Shown: piece by piece, positions 7,824 through 13,119 of the stretch
Layout: each line of letters starts with the position of its first letter
Numbering within the stretch: the stretch's first letter is position 1
DNA from: Kiritimatiellales bacterium
GTDB taxonomy: Bacteria; Verrucomicrobiota; Kiritimatiellia; Kiritimatiellales; Pontiellaceae
DNA length: 13,119 nt
Reading direction: 5' to 3'
Assembly: GCA_021734595.1 (NCBI GenBank)
Contig: JAIPIO010000090.1
Location: 1-13,119, forward strand
Notes under the pieces: model-generated
The model's input: the letters and a program-made list of their open reading frames with translations, nothing else
Database searches by the model: none
What the model was told of the DNA's origin: nothing
Position numbers and translations under genes: made by a program

Positions 7824-8228
7824 ATGAGCATATCCAGACTGGTCAGAGTGAATGAGCTGTTGAAACGCGAGATTGCGGAGGACATCCACCGCATCTTTGC
7901 GATGTCGAATTTCGACACGGCCGCCTTGATGGTCGTGCGCGTCGACTGCGCGCCCAACCTGCGCGATGCCGCGGTGTTCGTTTCCATCTTCGGGCATGAG
8001 GAGGAGCGGGACCGGATGATTTCATTCCTGAACCGTCACCGGCAGGAGATCACAAAAAAAATGTGCCAACGCGTTAAGCTCAAGTACACCCCGCGGCTGC
8101 ACTTCAAACTGGATGGTTCCGTTGAGGGCGGCGACAACATACTGGCCATACTGACGGATATGGAACGCGAAAACCCGGCGGCTTTCCGCGACGATGAGGA
8201 AGAACAGAACGATGAGCTGGAACAATAG
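7824..8228 (+). CDS. rbfA: Ribosome-binding factor A
   Basis: RbfA is a small KH-like-fold protein that binds the 30S subunit and helps late 16S rRNA maturation, especially in the cold. The 134-residue protein shows the family pattern: an N-terminal helix RLVRVNELLKREIAEDI, the strand VVRVDCAPNLRDAAVFVSIFG, a helix with LNRHRQEITKKMCQRV, then LKYTPRLHFKLDGS followed by the final helix. The tail DDEEEQNDELEQ is strongly acidic and dispensable-looking; it overlaps the start of truB. Length is typical for the family. It is first in a tight rbfA-truB-ribF operon. In many bacteria infB lies immediately upstream, but here a divergent NRPS occupies that place. Confidence 0.95.
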   Translation: MSISRLVRVNELLKREIAEDIHRIFAMSNFDTAALMVVRVDCAPNLRDAAVFVSIFGHEEERDRMISFLNRHRQEITKKMCQRVKLKYTPRLHFKLDGSVEGGDNILAILTDMERENPAAFRDDEEEQNDELEQ

Positions 8229-8955
8229 ACGCTCGCGCCGGCAGCGCGAACCCGATCCCTATGATGGCATTCTGCTGGTTGATAAACCGACCGAATGGAC
8301 CTCGCACGATGTGGTCGCCAAAATCCGGAACCACTTTAAATTCAACAAGGTGGGCCACGGCGGCACGCTCGATCCGCTGGCCACCGGCCTGCTGGTGCTG
8401 CTGATCGGACGCGGCACCAAGCTTTCCGACCGCATCATGGGTGGCGACAAGGTATACGAGGGCATCATCCGCCTTGGCATCGCCACCAGCACACAGGACC
8501 GCGATGGCGAAGTGCTGGCGGAAAAGGACGCCTCGCACATCACCCGCGAACAGGCGGAAGCGGCCATATCGAAATATATCGGCGATATCCAGCAGATGCC
8601 GCCGATGGTCTCCGCCATCAAGAAAGACGGTGTGCCGCTCTACAAGCTGGCCCGCAAAGGCGTGGAAATCGAACGCGAAACCCGGCCCATCCATGTGTTC
8701 AGCTTCGATGTGCTGGAATTCGAAAATCCGTTCATTACATTCCGGCTCAAAAGCACCAAGGGAACCTACGTCCGCACCCTCGCACACGATATCGGCAACG
8801 ATCTCGGCGTTGGCGGCAGCCTGCATGAGCTGCGCCGCGCGGCCTCCGGCAACCTAAGTGTCGACAACGCCTATGCCATGGACGAAATACTCGCGTGCGA
8901 CCGCGAAACCATCGGTGAAAAAATCATCTCCATCGTCGATATGCTGCCATCATGA
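8212..8955 (+). CDS. truB: tRNA pseudouridine(55) synthase TruB
   Basis: TruB converts U55 in the T-loop of most tRNAs to pseudouridine. The signature KVGHGGTLDPLATGLL is present with catalytic Asp near residue 54, preceded by the family N-terminal motif GILLVDKPTEWTSHDVV. Further conserved blocks are QMPPMVSAIKKDGVPLYKLAR and STKGTYVRTLAHDIG. At about 247 residues it lacks a long C-terminal PUA-type extension, giving a short form. I chose ATG 8212 because GAGGAAG lies 9-10 bases upstream. An in-frame ATG at 8194 would add six residues (MRKNRT) with no clear ribosome binding site. The start lies 17 bases inside rbfA and the stop overlaps the ribF ATG (ATGA), so translational coupling is likely. 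Confidence 0.95.
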   Translation: MSWNNRRSRRQREPDPYDGILLVDKPTEWTSHDVVAKIRNHFKFNKVGHGGTLDPLATGLLVLLIGRGTKLSDRIMGGDKVYEGIIRLGIATSTQDRDGEVLAEKDASHITREQAEAAISKYIGDIQQMPPMVSAIKKDGVPLYKLARKGVEIERETRPIHVFSFDVLEFENPFITFRLKSTKGTYVRTLAHDIGNDLGVGGSLHELRRAASGNLSVDNAYAMDEILACDRETIGEKIISIVDMLPS

Positions 8956-9878
8956 AGATTATCCACGCATTGGAAATATTCGAGGCTGGCGACACGCCGG
9001 TATTCCTGGCGGCGGGTTGCTTCGACGGACTGCACGTCGGTCATCGGGCCGTGATCCAGGTGGCAATCGAACGCGCGCGCGCCTGCGGCGGCGAAGCGTG
9101 GGTTTTCACGTTCGACCCCCATCCCGCCAAGGTTCTCGACCCCGACCATGCGCCGCCGCTGATCTACTCCATCGAGCAGCAGCTGCGCAATCTTAAACTT
9201 ATGGGCGTGGACGGGTGCATCCTCGAACCCTTCACCCGCGAATTCATGCAGCAGGAACCCGCGGAGTTTCTCGACAGTCTCTGCCGCCATATTCCAACGC
9301 TGGCCGGCATCTCGGTGGGCGAAGACTGGTCGTTCGGCAAAAACCGGTCCGGTACCGCGGAGACGCTCAAGCAGTTCTGTGAAGACCAGGACATGTCCTT
9401 TTCCGCCATGCAGGCCGTCTGCTGGAAAGGCCATCGCGTTTCCAGCACCCGCATCCGCGCGGCCATCAAGCTCGGGCACCTTGAAGACGCCCACGAAATG
9501 CTGGGCCACCCCGTCACCATTGCCGGCCATGTGGTGCACGGCGAAAAGATCGGGCAGCGCCTCGGCTACCCCACCGCCAATATCGATCCCGAAAACGAGA
9601 TTCTGCCGCCGCGCGGAATCTATGCCGCCCATCTGCGCTCGGGCAACCACTCCTACAAGGCCGCCGCCTACATCGGCCACCGCGGAACCTTCCACGAAAA
9701 CAGGCCGCAGGTCCTCGAAGTCCACCTGATCGACCAGCACGACATCGATCTTTATGGCCAGCTGGTCGTAGTCACCTTTGTGGAATACATCCGCGGCGAC
9801 CGCGTCTTCGAAGACGCCGGCAAACTTAAAGAGCAGATCCACGCCGACCTCGGAAACATCCGCGCCATCCTCGCCTGA
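8952..9878 (+). CDS. ribF: Bifunctional riboflavin kinase / FAD synthetase RibF
   Basis: RibF phosphorylates riboflavin to FMN and adenylylates FMN to FAD. The 308-residue protein has the two expected domains. The N-terminal nucleotidyltransferase carries GCFDGLHVGH (HVGH at residues 28-31), FDPHP near 54 and SSTRIR at 164-169. The C-terminal flavokinase carries GQRLGYPTANI (from residue 201), PPRGIYAA (from 219) and VLEVHLID, with the likely catalytic Glu at 256, followed by DLYG. Family proteins usually have PTF in the strand where this one reads IGHRGTF. Length is normal. It is the last gene of the operon and shares ATGA with truB. A short stem (CTCGCC/GGCGAG, 9870-9884) has the stop codon in its loop. 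Confidence 0.95.
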   Translation: MKIIHALEIFEAGDTPVFLAAGCFDGLHVGHRAVIQVAIERARACGGEAWVFTFDPHPAKVLDPDHAPPLIYSIEQQLRNLKLMGVDGCILEPFTREFMQQEPAEFLDSLCRHIPTLAGISVGEDWSFGKNRSGTAETLKQFCEDQDMSFSAMQAVCWKGHRVSSTRIRAAIKLGHLEDAHEMLGHPVTIAGHVVHGEKIGQRLGYPTANIDPENEILPPRGIYAAHLRSGNHSYKAAAYIGHRGTFHENRPQVLEVHLIDQHDIDLYGQLVVVTFVEYIRGDRVFEDAGKLKEQIHADLGNIRAILA

Positions 9879-10041
9879 GGCGAGCGTGGCGAGTGGCGGC
9901 AAGCTTTTCCCCGAAGGCGGCGCGATAGATAATTTTGCCAAAGGCGCCTGAGTAAAACGACGGATAATTTACGAATGTAAATAGTGCTGGAAGCACTGTT
10001 CAATAACAACTAGCAGGAGTGGTTCATCCCTGGAAATTTCC

Positions 10042-10090
10042 AAACTGTTTTTCCAGACATTGGAAAACAGTTTCGGGGTTTTTATTTTCA
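10042..10090 (+). terminator. Possible rho-independent terminator of the rbfA-truB-ribF operon
   Basis: A 13-bp stem (AAACTGTTTTTCCA and TGGAAAACAGTTT, one bulged T, loop GACAT) is followed, after CGGGG, by a T-rich tract TTTTTATTTT. The position, about 160 bp after ribF, is reasonable. The stem is AT-rich and the T tract does not follow at once, so it may simply be one of the dispersed repeat hairpins. Confidence 0.35.
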
Positions 10091-10108
10091 ACCTTCCAAT
10101 GGTTGGAA
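10051..10108. repeat. Two 15-bp elements within intergenic hairpins
   Basis: TTCCAGACATTGGAA (10051-10065, the reverse orientation of TTCCAATGTCTGGAA) and TTCCAATGGTTGGAA (10094-10108) have centres 43 bp apart. Each is the core of a longer hairpin. Confidence 0.7.
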
Positions 10109-10253
10109 CCCCGAGTCCACTTCTCTCCGCGGGCCACGCATTGCCCATTCCCATGCTGGTGGAGAGGGTCATCGTTGCCGGAGTGCATGTGCGGCAGGTC
10201 TCCCCGGATATATGTGTCCATAGATGTTGCTCCGAGGATCCCGCCCCCCCCAC

Positions 10254-11465
10254 CTAGAATGTTTTATTTCCGCCACCATCTATGTTACCGGTGCCGGAAA
10301 TATAAAAGGGCGTCGTCGCCGATACGCGATTGTTGAGGTAGAGATTTTTGTCGCCATTCAATCGGATGCCAGATGTGGTAGAACCGACGGTCAGAATAAT
10401 GTTGCCTTCAGCAACATTTTGATTTGCGTTTAATATGATCCCGGCGTTTTCAATCTGCGCAAAGTGGTTGTTGCGCACCGTGTTTCCTCCCTCAAGCGCG
10501 ACCCCATTCAGCAGGCTGTCAAAGCAGTTGTTTTCGATGAAATTGGCATAAAGACCCTGAATAGCAGTCCGCGAAGGATTGATGTCCGCTCCATTAAACT
10601 GGTTGCCTCTTACGGTTGAGCCGTAACCAATTGAGATGGAAGCCTCTTGAATGCTGTTTTTTTCAATGAGGCAGCGGGAGTTGGCAGCGATGCCGCATTT
10701 TTTCATTGTGCAACCGGTAATAACCGACCCGTCTAAAATATAGAATCCGTCGCCGGTCGATTCAGAAACCATGCAATCTTCAATTCTTGAATTGTCAGAG
10801 CAACCAATACCACGGAAGCTGGTGAAACTCACGATGCATTTGCTTACCAATGCATAGTCACGGCAAAAAATTCCATATTCGGTTTTTTCCTTGGAATTAG
10901 AAACCAGGCACCTTGTCACGAAAGCATTGTTGCCAACTTGAATTCCATAGCCGCTGATCCCTGACAGATTACAGTTATCCGCGCTGGAATAGTCACCAAG
11001 GCAAATGCCGTTTATGCAGTTTTTAACCTTTATGTTGGAAACGCTGTTCTGATAACCCGCTTCGCCAGCGAGATAGACACCGTAATCTTTAAATGATTCT
11101 ATAACACCGTTTTTGACCGTTATTCGCTGGCCGACATCACTGTAGATAGCGGCATAGTATTCATCGGTTCCTTCAATGGTAAAACCCATGAGATCCACGG
11201 TAACATTGTCGCAATCAATACGAATAGGTATGCCCCATGATTTGCCGGAATCTAATTGGATATCTTCGGTCAGGTAGTAGTGGCCTGGTTTATAGATAAA
11301 CAAGGGCAAGTCGCTTTTAGCAATAGGCTGGCCTGGTTTGACCTGATCAAGATCTTTCATGGTTGGACCCGGCGACGAAGGCGGAGTCAAATCCCCTGCC
11401 GAGCATAGTTGGAAGCAAGCAAACAAAACCACCAACAGTGTTGAACTCAGTTTATAAATCTGCAT
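10254..11465 (-). CDS. Secreted right-handed parallel beta-helix repeat protein
   Basis: The 403-residue protein starts with a signal peptide: MQIYK, a hydrophobic stretch LSSTLLVVLFACFQL, then CSA before GDL (likely signal peptidase I cut near residue 23; LFAC could alternatively act as a weak lipobox). The following PPSSPGPTMKDLDQVKPG resembles the N-terminal segment of beta-helix proteins common in PVC bacteria. The rest is a chain of roughly 20-25-residue turns rich in N, G, V and I with motifs such as NxVTVDLMGFTI, NGVIESFKDYGVYL, NNCFDSLLNGV and NNHFAQIENAGI, typical of pectate-lyase/NosD-like helices. It ends with GTGNIDGGGNKTF. Substrate is unknown; polysaccharide binding or cleavage is a guess. 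I chose ATG 11465 because AAGGAAGGAG lies six bases upstream; an upstream in-frame start at 11621 adds 52 residues that do not look like an export signal. Base composition is clearly more AT-rich than the flanking genes. Confidence 0.85.
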   Translation of the reverse strand: MQIYKLSSTLLVVLFACFQLCSAGDLTPPSSPGPTMKDLDQVKPGQPIAKSDLPLFIYKPGHYYLTEDIQLDSGKSWGIPIRIDCDNVTVDLMGFTIEGTDEYYAAIYSDVGQRITVKNGVIESFKDYGVYLAGEAGYQNSVSNIKVKNCINGICLGDYSSADNCNLSGISGYGIQVGNNAFVTRCLVSNSKEKTEYGIFCRDYALVSKCIVSFTSFRGIGCSDNSRIEDCMVSESTGDGFYILDGSVITGCTMKKCGIAANSRCLIEKNSIQEASISIGYGSTVRGNQFNGADINPSRTAIQGLYANFIENNCFDSLLNGVALEGGNTVRNNHFAQIENAGIILNANQNVAEGNIILTVGSTTSGIRLNGDKNLYLNNRVSATTPFYISGTGNIDGGGNKTF

Positions 11466-11507
11466 CTTTTTCTCCTTCCTTGTGAACGAACCACTATGGA
11501 TCGCAGT

Positions 11508-11525
11508 TATCCGCAATATCCGCAA
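11508..11525. promoter_or_regulatory. Perfect 9-bp tandem repeat, possible operator upstream of the beta-helix gene
   Basis: TATCCGCAATATCCGCAA is two exact copies of TATCCGCAA, 43-60 bp upstream of the beta-helix ATG. A degenerate third copy (GGATCGCAG on the same strand, 11498-11506) lies beside it. Tandem half-sites at this distance from a start codon could bind a regulator. No clear promoter boxes could be fixed around it. Confidence 0.35.
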
Positions 11526-11787
11526 GTTAATATCTTTTCGAACTATGGGGAAAAAGGGTCCGTCCAGAAAGCGGAACCGTATGCCAGCGGAAAACGGCGC
11601 GATATTTTCAAAAGCTTTCACTCCTATTTTTGCGCGTATGCAAATCGATTCCGCAGTTGAATTCTATCGTCGTTGTGTAATATCATTTCATTTTTTCGAT
11701 TAGGTCCATTGGAGACCGTTGCAACATATTTAGGCAGTTGCCGGATTGGGGCTGTAACCGGGCCGCAATCCAGGAGGGATGGAACAC
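11526..11787. promoter_or_regulatory. Intergenic region between divergent beta-helix and cysteine synthase genes
   Basis: No gene seen. A weak promoter for the plus-strand gene may be TTGAAT (11657-11662) and TAATAT (11678-11683), but the 15-bp spacer is short. AGGAGG at 11772-11777 is a strong ribosome binding site ten bases before ATG 11788. I looked for but did not recognise a SAM riboswitch or T-box structure. Confidence 0.4.
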
Positions 11788-12675
11788 ATGCTAACCGACA
11801 ACATACTGAGTTTGATAGGAAACACACCGCTGATCCAGCTCCGGGGGGAGCCGATCTACGCCAAGGCGGAATTCCTTAACCCCGGCGGAAGCATCAAGGA
11901 CCGCGTGGCGCTGGCGATGATAGAAGGCGCCGAACGCGACGGCCTGCTCACGCCGGGAAGCATGCTGGTGGAACCGACATCGGGCAACACCGGCATTGGG
12001 CTTGCCCTGGCGGGACGCCTGAAAGGCTATCGCGTTACGATCGTGATGCCGGAGGGAATGAGCGAGGAACGCAAGAAGCTCATCACAGCGCTCGGCGCCG
12101 AGCTGGTGCTCACCCCCGATGATGAAAGTATCCCGGGCGCCGTAGCAAAGGCTAGGGAACTCGTGGAGGCGGATCCAACCTGTATCATGCTCGACCAATT
12201 CAGCAATAAGGACAACGCACGCGTTCACTACGAAGAGACCGCGCATGAACTATGGCGGCAAATGAACGGCAGCATCGCCTGCTTTATCGCCGGCGTTGGA
12301 AGCGGCGGAACACTTCAGGGAGTCGGCAGCTTCCTGAAGGAACGCAACCGGGATGTGCGCATCATTGCCATAGAACCGAAAAACGTCTCCGCCCTGCTGG
12401 GCCACGAGCCGGGCCTGCACCAGATCCAGGGCATCGGCGACGGATTTATTCCCGACCTGCTGGATGTCTCCCTCATCGACGACGTGGTGGAAGTCACGGA
12501 CGAGGATGCCCTCGACACCCCCCGCCAGCTCGGCAGGGACAATGGCCTGTTGGTCGGTTTCTCGTCCGGCGCAAACGTCTGGGGCGCCCGGCATATACAA
12601 AGCAACATCGGCGGCAACATCGCCACCATCCTGCCCGACCGCGCCGAACGTTACTTCAGCACCGCACTGCTCTGA
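11788..12675 (+). CDS. cysK: Cysteine synthase (O-acetylserine sulfhydrylase), PLP-dependent
   Basis: This enzyme makes L-cysteine from O-acetylserine and sulfide using pyridoxal phosphate. The 295-residue protein begins with the family opening NILSLIGNTPLIQL and has NPGGSIKDR with the PLP-binding Lys at about residue 37. It also has the substrate loop TSGNTGIG (from 64), the phosphate-binding GVGSGGT (169-175), QGIGDGFIPD (from 214), GFSSGA (257-262) and the C-terminal PDRAERYFST, usually PDSGERY. The length is near the family's usual 300-310. A CysM-type enzyme using thiosulfate cannot be fully excluded. I chose ATG 11788, since AGGAGG ends ten bases before it; the ATG at 11779 is only one base from that site. 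It is apparently transcribed alone, with a repeat-rich stretch after it. Confidence 0.93.
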   Translation: MLTDNILSLIGNTPLIQLRGEPIYAKAEFLNPGGSIKDRVALAMIEGAERDGLLTPGSMLVEPTSGNTGIGLALAGRLKGYRVTIVMPEGMSEERKKLITALGAELVLTPDDESIPGAVAKARELVEADPTCIMLDQFSNKDNARVHYEETAHELWRQMNGSIACFIAGVGSGGTLQGVGSFLKERNRDVRIIAIEPKNVSALLGHEPGLHQIQGIGDGFIPDLLDVSLIDDVVEVTDEDALDTPRQLGRDNGLLVGFSSGANVWGARHIQSNIGGNIATILPDRAERYFSTALL

Positions 12676-12706
12676 AGCGACGCTCCAAAGGGTGTGGCAG
12701 TCCTGT

Positions 12707-12785
12707 GGAGGGACGCCGTCCCCGGAGGTTGAAGATTTCCCCGATCCTTCGGGGCGTCCGTGGACAGCGGGGACGCTGTCCCTCC
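12707..12785. repeat. Long inverted repeat with internal hairpin
   Basis: GGAGGGACGCCGTCCCC (12707-12723) pairs with GGGGACGCTGTCCCTCC (12769-12785) at 15 of 17 positions. Between them CCCCGA/TCGGGG with loop TCCT (12739-12754) forms a second perfect stem. Each outer arm is itself nearly self-complementary (GGGACG/CGTCCC), so cruciform or alternative foldings are possible. It could end cysK transcription, but no T tract follows. Confidence 0.7.
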
Positions 12786-12832
12786 AGTTCCGCCCTGCAC
12801 GGGACAAGGCGGGAGCCTCATCCTACCCGAAC

Positions 12833-12900
12833 TTCCAATGTCTGGAAGTTTCAGGTTTTAGTTATTCCAAAGGTTGGAAGTTTTTTCCCAAGGACTGGAA
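12833..12900. repeat. Three 15-bp elements in tandem downstream of cysK
   Basis: TTCCAATGTCTGGAA (12833-12847), TTCCAAAGGTTGGAA (12865-12879) and TCCCAAGGACTGGAA (12886-12900) have centres 32 and 21 bp apart. Confidence 0.7.
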
Positions 12901-12908
12901 CCTATGTG

Positions 12909-12993
12909 GGGCAGACATTCCTGTCTGCCCATGAGCAGGTTGGCCGCTATGAGTCGCGTTCCGCGACAACGCGGTCACGCAAAAAACCTGCTC
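12909..12993. repeat. Cluster of perfect hairpins, one nested in another
   Basis: GGGCAGACA/TGTCTGCCC with loop TTCC spans 12909-12930. GAGCAGGTT (12933-12941) pairs with AACCTGCTC (12985-12993) around GTCGCG/CGCGAC (12953-12967). CCGCG/CGCGG (12961-12974) competes with the inner stem. Confidence 0.7.
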
Positions 12994-12998
12994 CACTT

Positions 12999-13069
12999 TT
13001 CCAATGATCGGAGGGACCGCTTCCCGAGTGAGGCCACGTTGCCGCGCCCTCCAGTTCCAATGTCTGGAA
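12999..13069. repeat. Two further 15-bp elements near the window end
   Basis: TTCCAATGATCGGAG (12999-13013, degenerate right arm) and TTCCAATGTCTGGAA (13055-13069, identical to the copy at 12833) have centres 56 bp apart. Confidence 0.6.
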
Positions 13070-13082
13070 ACCCTTGCTGTAG

Positions 13083-13119
13083 CCGGGGTCGTCGACCCCG
13101 GTCCGGGATCAACGATCCC
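13083..13119. repeat. Two adjacent perfect hairpins at the window edge
   Basis: CCGGGGTC/GACCCCGG with loop GTC (13083-13101) is followed by GGGATC/GATCCC with loop AAC (13105-13119). The second may extend past the window. Confidence 0.7.

Larger units (their letters stand above)
9879..10253. other. Gene-free stretch with several hairpins between convergent ribF and beta-helix genes
   Basis: No convincing gene. Small perfect hairpins are ATTTAC/GTAAAT (9967-9982) and AGTGCT/AGCACT (9983-9997). A larger one spans 10042-10073, followed by a nested one at 10074-10113 (CGGGGTT/AACCCCG outside, CAACC/GGTTG inside). Two copies of the 15-bp TTCCA...TGGAA element lie inside these hairpins. An eight-C run stands at 10244-10251. 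Open frames here (for example 10024-10221 minus) have no ribosome binding site or family resemblance. Confidence 0.7.
12676..13119. other. Non-coding repeat island downstream of cysK
   Basis: No gene supported. The stretch holds a long inverted repeat, several perfect short hairpins and at least five copies of the dispersed 15-bp TTCCAATGNNTGGAA element. Long open frames crossing it come from cysK on other frames or read through these repeats, so they are not genes. Confidence 0.75.

Noticed and set aside
10024..10221. Small minus-strand open frame between ribF and the beta-helix gene
   Set aside because: It reads through the hairpins and 15-bp elements, with no ribosome binding site or recognisable family.
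11466..11621. Longer beta-helix protein starting 52 residues upstream
   Set aside because: The added residues would bury the signal peptide, and ATG 11465 has a strong ribosome binding site.
12252..13007. Long plus-strand open frame across the end of cysK and the repeat island
   Set aside because: It is an out-of-frame reading of cysK with low-complexity Arg-rich sequence, continuing into repeats.
12833..13069. CRISPR array
   Set aside because: Repeats are only 15 bp, variable in the centre, irregularly spaced and also found inside genes; no spacers or cas genes.

Overview
The window looks like a chromosomal stretch of a moderately high-GC PVC-superphylum bacterium. I infer a Kiritimatiellota/Pontiella-like genome from three things: the N-terminus of the secreted beta-helix protein, which resembles proteins common in PVC genomes; the many short hairpins and near-palindromic repeats; and the general style of the housekeeping genes. 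No rRNA or other phylogenetic marker is present, so this is an inference only.

Layout. Positions 1-7683 (minus strand) hold most of a large nonribosomal peptide synthetase (NRPS), whose C-terminus lies beyond the left edge. Its visible order is A-T | C-A-T | C-A..., a loading module and two elongation modules, all of the amino acid-activating, L-type-looking kind with no epimerase seen. The reading frame is open throughout except for one break, an eight-C run at 6506-6513 (G8 on the coding strand) that carries one base too many. The third adenylation domain has the binding-pocket residues of the valine code. Modules 2 and 3 are spaced by exactly 3156 bp at every landmark I measured. A 140-bp divergent promoter region separates the NRPS from a plus-strand housekeeping operon rbfA-truB-ribF (7824-9878), whose genes overlap end to end. 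The usual upstream partners nusA/infB are not next to it.

After ribF comes a 375-bp gene-free stretch with several hairpins, one of them terminator-like. Next is a minus-strand gene for a secreted right-handed beta-helix protein (10254-11465), visibly more AT-rich than its neighbours. A shared upstream region with a perfect 9-bp tandem repeat separates it from a plus-strand O-acetylserine sulfhydrylase (cysteine synthase) gene (11788-12675). The last 444 bp are non-coding and packed with inverted repeats.

The most unusual signal is a family of short, near-palindromic 15-bp elements with consensus TTCCAATGNNTGGAA. They occur both inside the NRPS coding sequence (N-terminus of A1, both T-C linkers and both C domains) and in the two repeat-rich intergenic regions. 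I found none in rbfA, truB, ribF, the beta-helix gene or cysK. Most come in pairs whose centre-to-centre distances are about 21-22, 31-32 or 43 bp, close to two, three and four turns of the DNA helix. This suggests phased binding sites or a mobile/structural repeat that the NRPS has absorbed into its protein sequence.
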